Assembly (NCBI GenBank): GCA_039933785.1
Contig: JBDTNL010000008.1
Coordinates: 15,736-79,735, forward strand
DNA length: 64,000 bases
Source: JBDTNL01 sp039933785
Lineage (GTDB): Bacteria; Acidobacteriota; Thermoanaerobaculia; Multivoradales; JAGPDF01
Direction: 5' to 3'
The notes beneath the pieces were generated by a model that did no database searches, was not told the origin of the DNA, and worked only from the letters and a program-made list of their open reading frames with translations. Shown here piece after piece: positions 12,271-20,358 of this stretch; position 1 is the first letter of the stretch; every line of letters begins with the position of its first letter. The position numbers and the translations under genes are program-made.

Positions 12271-12916
12271 AACTCGCATGCCAGCCCTCGCTGCACTGCT
12301 CGCCGCCAGCGCCCTGGCCCTCGCCGGCTGCCGGCAGGACATGCACAACCAGCCCAAAGTGAAGCCGCTCACCAAGAGCGACTTCTTCGCCGACGGCCAG
12401 TCCTCGCGCGCACTTCCCGCCGGCACGGTAGCTCGCGGATATTTGCGCGAGGACCAGGCGTACTACGCCGGGCGACAGGGTGACAAATTCGTCAGTGATT
12501 TTCCGATGCCCGTTACCCAGCAAGTGCTCGAGCGCGGGCAGGAGCGCTTCAACATTTTCTGCGCGCCTTGTCACGGCCGCCTCGGAGACGGCAACGGCAT
12601 GGTGGTGCGCCGGGGCTATAAGCAGCCGCCGTCGTATGACGAGCAGCGTCTACTCGACCAGCCGCCGGGCTATTTCTTCGATGTCATGACCAATGGTTTC
12701 TCCACCATGCCGTCCTATGCCTCACAGGTTCCGGTGGAGGATCGCTGGGCGATTGCCGCGTATATCCGCGCGCTCCAACTCAGCCGAAGCCTGCATCTGG
12801 CCGACCTGACTCCCGAGGATCGCGAAAAGTTGATGAAGGCCACGCCAACCAGTCCAGCCGGAACCGTGACGAAGCCGGCAACGCCGACCGAGGGAAACGA
12901 GAACGGCCATGAGTGA
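12260..12916 (+). CDS. actE: ACIII monoheme cytochrome c lipoprotein ActE (copy 1)
   Basis: This is a periplasmic lipoprotein of about 218 residues. The lipobox LALAGC is followed by a spacer and a cytochrome c domain with one CAPCHGRLGDG site and a later Met-rich GFSTMPSYASQVP that can supply the axial Met. The frame opens at TTG 12260, which overlaps the actD stop and follows GAGG. ATG 12278 is an alternative, but it would lack a positively charged n-region. ActE is the likely exit point for electrons to cytochrome c or the oxidase. It overlaps actF1 by 8 bases. Confidence 0.88.
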   Translation: MGTETRMPALAALLAASALALAGCRQDMHNQPKVKPLTKSDFFADGQSSRALPAGTVARGYLREDQAYYAGRQGDKFVSDFPMPVTQQVLERGQERFNIFCAPCHGRLGDGNGMVVRRGYKQPPSYDEQRLLDQPPGYFFDVMTNGFSTMPSYASQVPVEDRWAIAAYIRALQLSRSLHLADLTPEDREKLMKATPTSPAGTVTKPATPTEGNENGHE

Positions 12917-14099
12917 GACTGTGACGGCGAACGACTGTCAACCGCCCGCGGATATCGCGCAACCGCGCGGTATCGCGCTGGGTGTGGCAGTCATCGCGAC
13001 CGCGCTGGCCGGGATTGGCGGCTTCTTGAACCCCGACCAGTTCTTCAAGTCCTATCTGTTGGGCTACCTGCTGATGCTGGGCCTGGCCTGCGGCTGTCTC
13101 GGGCTCTGCCTGCTGCACCATATGTCGCGCGGCGCTTGGGGCCTGATGCTCCGACGGGTGTGGGAGGCTGCGATCAAGACCCTACCTGTCGTGGCGCTGC
13201 TCTTCATCCCGATTCTGCTCGGACGCGAGCACATCTTTTCCTGGATGCGCCCCGGCGCCATGGACGATCCGCTCTTGAAGTCGAAGGAGGCGTATCTCAA
13301 CCTACCCTTCTTCATCGGCCGCGCGGCGTTCTATTTCGCGGCCTGGATTGGGCTTGGTTTCGGCCTCGTACGATTGTCGAAGAAGCAAGACGAAACCGCG
13401 GATCCATCGCTCTTTCGCCGTATGCAGGTGATCGCCGGGCCGGGCATCGTGCTGTTTTCCTTGACCGTCACATTCGCGGCGTTCGACTGGGTGATGAGCC
13501 TCGATCCGAAGTGGTTTTCGAGCATTTTCGGACTCATCGTGCTGATCGGGCAAGGTCTTTCCGCGCTGGCCTTCGGGACGCTAATCATCGGGTTCCTCGG
13601 CAAGCGCGAGCCGATGAGCCGCTACGTCACGCCGACGAACCTGCACGACTACGGCAAGTTGACATTGGCTTTCACCATGGTCTGGGCGTATTTTTCCTTT
13701 TCCCAGTTGCTCATCATCTGGTCGGCCAACCTGCCGGAAGAGGTCACGTTCTTCGTCCACCGCGTCGGACCCTGGAAGCCGATCTCCATCGCCCTGGCCG
13801 TGACGCATTTTCTTTTGCCCTTTGTTCTGCTCTTGTCGCGCGATATCAAGCGCAGCGCCCGTACCCTGGCTCGGGTCGCGGTGCTCATCCTGATCGCCCG
13901 CTGGGTCGATCTGTACTGGTACATTGGACCGGTCCTGCACCCCGGGTCGGTTTTGCCCCATTGGCTGGACATCGTGCTGCCAGTGGCGCTGGTCTCGGCC
14001 TGGACCTGGATGTTTTTCGGCTTCCTCTCGAAGCGTCCGCTCCTGCCGTTCAACGATCCGTTCCTGACCGAGGCGCTCACCCATGACTCAGCCCACTGA
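12909..14099 (+). CDS. actF: ACIII membrane subunit ActF, NrfD-like (copy 1)
   Basis: This 396-residue protein has about ten hydrophobic segments and is the second NrfD-family subunit of ACIII. Recognisable parts are GRAAFYFAAWIGLGFGLV, FAAFDWVMSLDPKWFSSIFG, TPTNLHDYGKLTLAFTMVW and YFSFSQLLIIWSANLPEE, all typical of ActF. It overlaps actE1 at its start and the next small gene at its end. This gene completes the six-subunit actABCDEF set, so this operon can encode a whole ACIII. Confidence 0.92.
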   Translation: MSETVTANDCQPPADIAQPRGIALGVAVIATALAGIGGFLNPDQFFKSYLLGYLLMLGLACGCLGLCLLHHMSRGAWGLMLRRVWEAAIKTLPVVALLFIPILLGREHIFSWMRPGAMDDPLLKSKEAYLNLPFFIGRAAFYFAAWIGLGFGLVRLSKKQDETADPSLFRRMQVIAGPGIVLFSLTVTFAAFDWVMSLDPKWFSSIFGLIVLIGQGLSALAFGTLIIGFLGKREPMSRYVTPTNLHDYGKLTLAFTMVWAYFSFSQLLIIWSANLPEEVTFFVHRVGPWKPISIALAVTHFLLPFVLLLSRDIKRSARTLARVAVLILIARWVDLYWYIGPVLHPGSVLPHWLDIVLPVALVSAWTWMFFGFLSKRPLLPFNDPFLTEALTHDSAH

Positions 14100-14568
14100 T
14101 CCGGGGCCTGTCCACGGCGCGGCGGACGAGCACGCTGCCGCGTACGACACCGAAATTCCGACGCGCGGGGTGTACTGGTCGAGCGCCATCCTGATGGGGA
14201 CGCTGCTGCTCGCCATGGTCGCGATGTGGGGCCTCCTCGCGGGTATGGAGCACCAGGATTCGAAGCACAGCCGAGCGGCCTCGGTGCTTCAGGACGAGAT
14301 CAACCGGAGCCGCGCGCAGGGCCCTCCGGGGCCGCTGCTGCAAGCCGATCCGACGCTCGACATGGTGCAGCTTCGCGCCGCCGAGGATGCCGCGCTCACC
14401 AGCTACGGCTGGGTCGACCGCGCGAGCGGTACGGTGCGCATTCCGATTCGCGAAGCCATAAACCGGATCGCGGCGCAAGGTTTGGGCGGTCATCCCGCCG
14501 CGTCACCGATGCCGGTGGCAGAGCCTGCTCCCGTGGCCGAAGCCAAACCCGTCGGAGGCGCCCACTAG
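14083..14568 (+). CDS. Small single-span membrane protein between ACIII and SCO/cox genes
   Basis: This 161-residue protein has one membrane helix at ~30-50 (YWSSAILMGTLLLAMVAMWG). A helical stretch follows, and then a conserved-looking module at ~95-125 (LRAAEDAALTSYGWVDRASG, VRIPIREAINRIA), with a Pro/Ala-rich tail. I know similar short proteins beside SCO and cox genes, but they have no established function. It overlaps actF1 by 17 bases and the SCO gene by one base, so it is clearly part of the operon. A role in ACIII-oxidase contact or assembly is inferred from position only. Confidence 0.75.
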   Translation: MTQPTDPGPVHGAADEHAAAYDTEIPTRGVYWSSAILMGTLLLAMVAMWGLLAGMEHQDSKHSRAASVLQDEINRSRAQGPPGPLLQADPTLDMVQLRAAEDAALTSYGWVDRASGTVRIPIREAINRIAAQGLGGHPAASPMPVAEPAPVAEAKPVGGAH

Positions 14569-15473
14569 TGTTCGAGCGGCGCTCGCTCGGCCTGCGCTCG
14601 AGCCTCGCCCTGGGCGGGCTCGCGCTGAGTCTCGCGCTGATCGGGTCGGGGCGTCCGGCCGCGGCGCTCGGCAGTTCCGAGCCGCCGCCAATCGGCTCGA
14701 TCGAGGATCCGAACAGCGCCACGAAACCACCCATGCTGCGCGACGTCGGCTACGACCAGAAGATCGGCGGCCAGCTTCCGCTCGACGTCGAATTGCGCGA
14801 CGAGCAGGGGCAGGCGGTCAAGATCGGCGAGTACTTCGGTCACGGCAAGCCGGTGATCCTGGCCCTGGTGTACTACGAGTGCCCGATGCTCTGCACCATG
14901 GTGCTCAACGGTGTGGTCTCGGGTCTCAAGCCCTTGGGACTCACCGCGGGCAAGGATTTCGACATTGTGGCGGTGAGCTTCAACCCGCACGACACGCCGG
15001 CGCTCGCCAAGGCGAAGAAGCTCAACTATGTCGATCGCTATGGGCGCGCCGGCAGCGAAGCGGGCTGGCACTTCCTCACTGCCGAGCCGGCCGCCATCGC
15101 GCGCGTCACCTCGGCGGTCGGTTTCCGCTACGTCTGGGACGCGGGGGCCAAGCAATTCGCCCATCCGAGCGGCATCGTCTTGCTGACGCCCGGCGGCGAG
15201 ATCTCGCGCTACCTGTTCGGCGTCGACTATGAGCCCAAGGACCTGAAGCTCGGCTTGATCGAGTCCTCGCAGGGTCGCCTGGGCACGCTTACGGATCAAG
15301 TGCTGCTCTACTGCTTTCACTACGATCCCGCCATGGGCCGCTACAGCGCGGCGGTGATCAATCTGGTCCGGGCCGGGGGCATCCTGACCCTTCTCCTGTT
15401 CGGCCTCTTCCTGGTCCTCGCCCGGCGCCGGAGCTCGGCATCCGCGGCACACAGAGTCGAGGGCACGCTTTAG
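14568..15473 (+). CDS. SCO family copper chaperone with C-terminal membrane anchor
   Basis: This 301-residue protein starts at a GTG that overlaps the previous TAG stop; the frame is open further upstream, but that part is antisense-like noise inside the preceding gene. Residues 1-33 form a signal peptide. The thioredoxin-fold SCO domain has C105 and C109 in ECPMLC and His199 in FAHPSGIVLL. A C-terminal membrane helix (~273-290, GGILTLLLFGLFLVL) ends in ARRRS. This C-anchored SCO type is common directly upstream of coxB in caa3 operons. It probably supplies copper to the CuA site of the CoxB encoded next. Confidence 0.9.
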   Translation: MFERRSLGLRSSLALGGLALSLALIGSGRPAAALGSSEPPPIGSIEDPNSATKPPMLRDVGYDQKIGGQLPLDVELRDEQGQAVKIGEYFGHGKPVILALVYYECPMLCTMVLNGVVSGLKPLGLTAGKDFDIVAVSFNPHDTPALAKAKKLNYVDRYGRAGSEAGWHFLTAEPAAIARVTSAVGFRYVWDAGAKQFAHPSGIVLLTPGGEISRYLFGVDYEPKDLKLGLIESSQGRLGTLTDQVLLYCFHYDPAMGRYSAAVINLVRAGGILTLLLFGLFLVLARRRSSASAAHRVEGTL

Positions 15474-15510
15474 TCCACTTCCGGCCAGACAACTTCGAGC
15501 AAACGAATCT

Positions 15511-16449
15511 ATGTGGCAGAACCTCCCGCTATTTCCTGATTCAGCGTCGACCCTGGCGGGCCAGGTCGATGGGATCTACCTGTTCAGCGTCGCCATCGCG
15601 CTGATCTTCTCGGCGCTGATCGCGGTCATGGTGATCACGCTGGCGATCAAGTATCGCCGCCGGCATCCCGATCAGATCGGCAGCGAGGAGCATCCGCCGG
15701 AAATTCTCGAGCTCGTCTGGAGCGTCGTTCCGCTCGGCATCATGCTGGTGATGTTCTTCTGGGGCGCCCGGGTCTTCGTCACGGCACGCACCGTGCCGGC
15801 CAACGCGGTCGAGTATCACGCCGTCGCCAAGCGCTGGATGTGGAAGTTCCAGCATCCGAGCGGTGCGCGGGAGATCAACGAGCTCCACGTGCCGGTCGGC
15901 CAGACCATCGTCATGAAGATGACCTCCGAGGACGTGATCCACGACTTCTTCGTGCCCGCGTTCCGGACCAAATACGACATCGTCCCCGGCCGCTACACGA
16001 CGGTCTGGTTCCAGGCCACCAAGGTGGGCGAGTACCACCTCTTCTGCGCCGAGTACTGCGGCGCCGAGCACTCCCGCATGGGCGGTCGCGTGGTCGTGAT
16101 GTCACCCCGGGACTATGAAGAGTGGCTGACGCACGGCAACGCCGGGGTCGCTCCCGCGGCCTCGGGCGCCGAGCTCTTCGGGACCCTGGCCTGCAATACC
16201 TGCCACAAGAGCGACAGCGCGGCCCGCGCGCCGAAGCTCGACGGCGCCTACGGCACCCAAGTGACCATGGTCGACGGCACGACCGCGAAATTCGACGACG
16301 ACTACATCCGCGAGAGCATCCTGAATCCGCAAGCCAAGGTGGTCAGCGGCTTCCAGCCGATCATGCCGACCTTCAAGGGGCAGATCAGCGAGGACCAGCT
16401 GCTGCAGCTGATCACCTACGTCAAGTCTCTCTCTGGCCCAGGAAAGTGA
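15511..16449 (+). CDS. coxB: Cytochrome c oxidase subunit II with fused cytochrome c (caa3-type)
   Basis: This 312-residue protein has two membrane helices (~22-45 and ~68-90) followed by a periplasmic cupredoxin. The CuA ligands are all present: H144, C179, E181, C183, H187 and M190 (FCAEYCGAEHSRM). A C-terminal cytochrome c domain has C228, C231 and H232 (CNTCH) and a likely axial Met285 (PIMPTF). The fusion makes this a caa3 oxidase that can accept electrons directly from ACIII. A short 37-base gap separates it from SCO. The second CoxB in the window (35847-36647) lacks the heme c domain. Confidence 0.94.
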   Translation: MWQNLPLFPDSASTLAGQVDGIYLFSVAIALIFSALIAVMVITLAIKYRRRHPDQIGSEEHPPEILELVWSVVPLGIMLVMFFWGARVFVTARTVPANAVEYHAVAKRWMWKFQHPSGAREINELHVPVGQTIVMKMTSEDVIHDFFVPAFRTKYDIVPGRYTTVWFQATKVGEYHLFCAEYCGAEHSRMGGRVVVMSPRDYEEWLTHGNAGVAPAASGAELFGTLACNTCHKSDSAARAPKLDGAYGTQVTMVDGTTAKFDDDYIRESILNPQAKVVSGFQPIMPTFKGQISEDQLLQLITYVKSLSGPGK

Positions 16450-16475
16450 GACAGCGAAGTGAGGACACCGTCACG

Positions 16476-18113
16476 ATGAGCACTGCGTCTTCGGCACCCG
16501 CCAGGAACTACCTCAACTCCTCCTACGGCCTGTGGTCTTGGCTCACCACCAAGGATCACAAGCGCATCGGCATCCTGTACGCCATCACGATCACGGTCTT
16601 CTTCGCGATCGGCGGCCTGATGGCCACCCTGATCCGCCTCGAGCTCGCGACACCCGCCGGCGACCTGCTGCAGCCGGACACCTACAACCGGGTGTTCACG
16701 ATGCATGGCATCTTGATGGTCTTTTTCTTCCTCGTGCCGTCGATTCCGGCGACGCTGGGTAACTTCCTGTTGCCGTTGATGCTGGGTGCAAAGGACGTCG
16801 CGTTTCCCAAGCTGAACCTCGCCAGCTGGTACTGCTTGGTCGCCGGCGGCGCGCTGACCCTCTGGGCCTTGATCCACGGCGGCGTCGATACCGGCTGGAC
16901 GTTCTACACGCCGTACAGCTCGTCCTATAGCAACACTTGGGTGAACGTGACCGGGATCGGCGTCTTCATCGCTGGGTTCTCGTCGATCCTCACCGGAGTC
17001 AACTTCATCGCCACGATCCATCGCATGCGCGCACCGGGAATGACCTGGTTCCGTATGCCGCTCTTCGTTTGGGCGCACTACGCGACCGCCCTGATCCAGG
17101 TGCTCGGGACGCCAGTGATCGCTATCACGCTCCTCCTGCTCGTCCTCGAGCGCACCTTCCATATCGGCATTTTCGATCCCACGCTGGGCGGCGATCCGGT
17201 GCTCTTCCAGCACCTCTTCTGGTTCTATTCGCACCCCGCGGTGTACATCATGATCCTGCCCTCCATGGGCGTGGTGAGCGAGATCATCGCCGCCTTCACC
17301 CGCAAGCGGGTCTTCGGCTATCGCTTCATCGCCTTCTCCAGTCTGGGGATCGCCATCCTCGGCTTCCTGGTCTGGGGCCACCACTTGTTTGTGGCCGGCA
17401 TCTCGACGTACTCGGCGCTGGTGTTCTCGGTGCTTAGCATGCTGGTCGCGGTGCCCTCCGCGATCAAGGTGTTCAATTGGAGCGCCACCCTCTACAAGGC
17501 CTCGGTTTCCTGGGAAACGCCGATGCTCTACGCCTTGGGTTTTATCGGCCTGTTCACCATCGGCGGTCTCACCGGCGTGATGCTCGCGACGCTCGGGATC
17601 GACCTGCACGTGACCGACACGTATTTCGTGATCGCGCATTTCCACTACGTCATGGTCGGCGGTGCGATCATGGGTTACCTCGGCGGCCTGCACTTCTGGT
17701 GGCCGAAGATCACCGGGCGGATGTACCCGGTGTTCTGGTCCAAGCTCGCCGCTTTGCTGGTCTTCGTCGGCTTCAATCTGACGTTCTTCCCGCAATTCAT
17801 CCTCGGCTACATGGGCATGCCGCGCCGCTACCACGCGTATCCACCGGAGTTTCAGGTCCTAAACGTCATGTCGTCGGCCGGCGCCACGGTGCTCGCGGTG
17901 GGCTACATGCTGCCGCTGATCTACCTCGCCTGGTCCATGCGCTATGGCCGCAAGGCGCCCGAGAATCCCTGGGGAGCGGTCGGCCTCGAGTGGGAGACCA
18001 GCTCGCCGCCTCCGCCCGAGAACTTCGTCCACACGCCGGTCGTCACCGGCGAGGCGTACGACTACACCAAGAAGGTCTACGCCTTCCCCACCCAGGAGGC
18101 CGAGCTTGTCTAG
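16476..18113 (+). CDS. coxA: Cytochrome c oxidase subunit I, A2-type heme-copper oxidase
   Basis: I chose ATG 16476 (MSTASSAPARNY, 545 residues); the open frame continues upstream through coxB but without family sequence. About twelve membrane helices carry the heme a, heme a3 and CuB ligands: MHGILMVFF, H253 with cross-linked Y257 in FYSHPAVYIM, WGHHLFVAG and HFHYVMVGG. The D-channel mouth GNFLLPLMLGAKD is present. At the end of that channel there is no Glu; Y251-S252 of YSHP replaces it, the mark of A2-type oxidases such as those of Thermus and Rhodothermus. It reduces O2 to water and pumps protons. It is coupled to the next gene by an 8-base overlap. Confidence 0.95.
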   Translation: MSTASSAPARNYLNSSYGLWSWLTTKDHKRIGILYAITITVFFAIGGLMATLIRLELATPAGDLLQPDTYNRVFTMHGILMVFFFLVPSIPATLGNFLLPLMLGAKDVAFPKLNLASWYCLVAGGALTLWALIHGGVDTGWTFYTPYSSSYSNTWVNVTGIGVFIAGFSSILTGVNFIATIHRMRAPGMTWFRMPLFVWAHYATALIQVLGTPVIAITLLLLVLERTFHIGIFDPTLGGDPVLFQHLFWFYSHPAVYIMILPSMGVVSEIIAAFTRKRVFGYRFIAFSSLGIAILGFLVWGHHLFVAGISTYSALVFSVLSMLVAVPSAIKVFNWSATLYKASVSWETPMLYALGFIGLFTIGGLTGVMLATLGIDLHVTDTYFVIAHFHYVMVGGAIMGYLGGLHFWWPKITGRMYPVFWSKLAALLVFVGFNLTFFPQFILGYMGMPRRYHAYPPEFQVLNVMSSAGATVLAVGYMLPLIYLAWSMRYGRKAPENPWGAVGLEWETSSPPPPENFVHTPVVTGEAYDYTKKVYAFPTQEAELV

Positions 18114-18822
18114 CACCGACCACACCGGTGACTTGAGCGCCGCGCACGCCGGCGCGGCTCACGCAGCCCTGCCGCGGTTGGAGCACCATTTCGACAGCTA
18201 CGAACAGCAGCGCGAAACCGCGTCGCTCGGGATGTGGCTGTTCATCGGTCAGGAAATGCTGTTTTTCGGCGGACTGTTCACCGCCTACATCATCTTCCGA
18301 CACCTGTTCCCGGATGCTTTCGCGGCCGCCAGCCATCATCTCGACATCCGGCTTGGTTCCTTCAACACGGTGGTGCTGATCGGCAGCTCGCTCACCATGG
18401 CGCTCGCCGTGCGCGCCGCGCAGCTCGGCCGGCAGAAAGTCTGCGGCTGGTTCCTGATCGCCACCATGGTGCTCGGCGTCACGTTCCTGGGCGTCAAGGC
18501 GATCGAGTACCACGCCAAGTACGTCGAGAATCACATTCCCGGCGTCACCCAGTTCCATTGGGAAGAGAATTTCCATGGCAAGCAGATCCCGCAGAACCAG
18601 GCGCGGATCTTCTACGGCCTGTACTTCGCCATGACCGGCCTGCACGCTCTGCACATGATCGTCGGTATCGGCATTCTGCTCTGGCTGCTCTACTGGGTGC
18701 GTCGCGGGCGCTTCACGCCGGACAACTACAACTATGTCGAGGGCGTCGGCCTGTACTGGCACTTCGTCGACATCATTTGGATCTTCCTCTTCCCGCTGTT
18801 GTATCTGATCGGACGTCACTGA
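18106..18822 (+). CDS. coxC: Cytochrome c oxidase subunit III
   Basis: This 238-residue protein starts at TTG 18106, decided by a strong AGGAGG six bases upstream; no ATG lies near the family N-terminus. The frame is open upstream inside coxA but without homology. Seven or so hydrophobic segments carry typical CoxC sequence: LGMWLFIGQEMLFFGGLFTA, FLGVKAIEYHAKY, YFAMTGLHALHM and YWHFVDIIWIFLFPLLYL. It belongs to the caa3 operon and stabilises the proton uptake side of subunit I. It precedes the subunit IV gene by 7 bases. Confidence 0.92.
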   Translation: MSSTDHTGDLSAAHAGAAHAALPRLEHHFDSYEQQRETASLGMWLFIGQEMLFFGGLFTAYIIFRHLFPDAFAAASHHLDIRLGSFNTVVLIGSSLTMALAVRAAQLGRQKVCGWFLIATMVLGVTFLGVKAIEYHAKYVENHIPGVTQFHWEENFHGKQIPQNQARIFYGLYFAMTGLHALHMIVGIGILLWLLYWVRRGRFTPDNYNYVEGVGLYWHFVDIIWIFLFPLLYLIGRH

Positions 18823-18829
18823 GGTCGCC

Positions 18830-19177
18830 ATGTCCGCGCATATCTCTTCGGTCAAGCTGTACATCGCGATCTTCCTCGCCCTCATGGTCGGCACGGCGCT
18901 CACCGTCGCCGCTGCCTTCATCGACATGGGGGCGCTCAACAACGTGGTGGCGATGGGCATTGCGGCCATCAAGGCCACGCTGGTGGTGCTGTTCTTCATG
19001 CACGTGCGCTACAGCAGCCGCCTGACCTCGATGATCGTCGGCGCCGCCGTGCTCTTTCTGGCGCTGCTCTTCGGTCTCACCCTGATGGACAACTTCACCC
19101 GCCCCGCCGATTTCGTCGACCACACGTTGTTCGATACGCCCCCGGCCAGCTCCACGGCGGTGACGGGAGAGCACTGA
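18830..19177 (+). CDS. Cytochrome c oxidase subunit IV (prokaryotic caa3 type)
   Basis: This 115-residue protein has three membrane helices: VKLYIAIFLALMVGTALTVA, MGIAAIKATLVVLFFMHVRY and SMIVGAAVLFLALLFGLTLM. The second helix, with KATLVVLFFMH, is the signature of bacterial subunit IV. It is the last clear oxidase gene of the first respiratory operon, 7 bases after coxC. A paralogue is at 35079-35375. Confidence 0.88.
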   Translation: MSAHISSVKLYIAIFLALMVGTALTVAAAFIDMGALNNVVAMGIAAIKATLVVLFFMHVRYSSRLTSMIVGAAVLFLALLFGLTLMDNFTRPADFVDHTLFDTPPASSTAVTGEH

Positions 19178-19185
19178 GCCGCGGG

Positions 19186-19737
19186 TTGGGACCCAACACA
19201 TCTCTCATCGACCTCCTGCTCGAGCTCCAAGCGCTCGACCGGGTCCCCCGCATGGGATACCTGCTGCGCGGAGTAAGCGCGGCAGAGAGCATCACCGAAC
19301 ATTCCTGGCACGTGCTCTTCCTGGTGTGGTCCCTGGCTCGACAAGAGCCGGAGCTCGACATCCATCGGGCGATGGAGATCGCTCTGGTGCACGACCTCGC
19401 GGAGGTCCGCGTGGGGGACCTGCCGAGAACCGCCTCGCGCTACTTTCCCGCCGGCGCCAAGGCGGCGGCCGAAGAAGCGGCCCTGACCGAAGTCCTGGCG
19501 CCCATACCCGCGGCCATCGAGCTCTGGCGCGAGTACGACCGCGGCGAGAGCCCCGAGGCCCGCTTCGTCAAGGGCTGCGACAAGCTGCAGCTGATGATCA
19601 AGGTCTCGGCCTACGAGAAGTGGCAGGAGGGTGCGCTGTCGGAGTTCTGGGACAACCCGGACAACTTCCCCGACGGCGGCTTCGCTTCGATACGCGGCGC
19701 CTTCGACGACCTGCGGAAACGCCGTTCAGCCGGTTAA
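19186..19737 (+). CDS. HD-domain phosphohydrolase, YfbR/HDDC2-like
   Basis: This 183-residue soluble protein starts at TTG 19186, 8 bases after the subunit IV stop. It has the HDDC2/YfbR pattern: a first His in ESITEHSWHVLFL, the metal pair in LVHDLAEVRVGDLP, and a distal Asp in KGCDKLQLM. Members dephosphorylate 5'-nucleoside monophosphates. It has no obvious link to respiration and may simply be at the operon end. It converges with the DJ-1 gene and overlaps it by 12 bases. Start choice is uncertain because the TTG has only a weak ribosome site. Confidence 0.8.
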   Translation: MGPNTSLIDLLLELQALDRVPRMGYLLRGVSAAESITEHSWHVLFLVWSLARQEPELDIHRAMEIALVHDLAEVRVGDLPRTASRYFPAGAKAAAEEAALTEVLAPIPAAIELWREYDRGESPEARFVKGCDKLQLMIKVSAYEKWQEGALSEFWDNPDNFPDGGFASIRGAFDDLRKRRSAG

Positions 19738-20352
19738 GGCGTGGGCGCCAGCTCGGCGGAATTCGATGTAGTGCGCCGTCTCGTCGGCCACATCTTTGCC
19801 GTGCAATCGCTCGACCACGTAGAACGACATGTCGATTCCAGCCGCAACGCCGGCTGAGCTGATCACGCCGTCATCCACCACGCGCTGATTGCGCTCGACT
19901 TCGACCCCGGCATTCAGCGACTCCAGCAGATCGAGTGCCGCCCAGTGCGTGGTCGCGCGGCGGCCGCGAAGGAGACCCGCTTGTGCAAGCAGCAGGGCGC
20001 CCGTACAGACCGAGGTGACGGTCTCGGCGTCGGCGGCCACGGTTCGGATCCAATCCAGTGTTGGCGCATCGTTGAGCAGCCCACGGGTACCGAAACCTCC
20101 GGGCACGAGCAGGATGTCGATCGCCGGCGCGCTCGAGAAGTCGTGCCGCGGAACGATCTCGAGTCCGCCGCTCGCATGGATCGGCCGGCGCTCGCGCGCC
20201 ACGGTGAAGACCTCGAACGGAGCGCTCGCGTCGCCGCGTCTCGACTCGACCCCTGGTTCCAGGCGAACCCTGGAGAACACCTCAAAGGGCCCGGCAAAGT
20301 CGAGCACTTCGACATCGTCGAAGATCAGGATGCCCACGGTGCGCCGTTGCAT
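19726..20352 (-). CDS. DJ-1/PfpI family protein (class I glutamine amidotransferase-like)
   Basis: This 208-residue protein has the DJ-1/PfpI fold: VGILIFDDVEVLDFAGPFEV, LLVPGGFG, the nucleophile elbow TSVCTGALLLA with a reactive Cys, and THWAALD after it. The SVCTGA and THWAALD pattern resembles isonitrile hydratase and AraC-type GATase1 regulators, but no DNA-binding domain is present. Substrate is unknown. It sits 6 bases downstream of hemN on the same strand, so it is probably cotranscribed with the heme cluster. Confidence 0.8.
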   Translation of the reverse strand: MQRRTVGILIFDDVEVLDFAGPFEVFSRVRLEPGVESRRGDASAPFEVFTVARERRPIHASGGLEIVPRHDFSSAPAIDILLVPGGFGTRGLLNDAPTLDWIRTVAADAETVTSVCTGALLLAQAGLLRGRRATTHWAALDLLESLNAGVEVERNQRVVDDGVISSAGVAAGIDMSFYVVERLHGKDVADETAHYIEFRRAGAHALTG

Positions 20353-20358
20353 GCCCGC

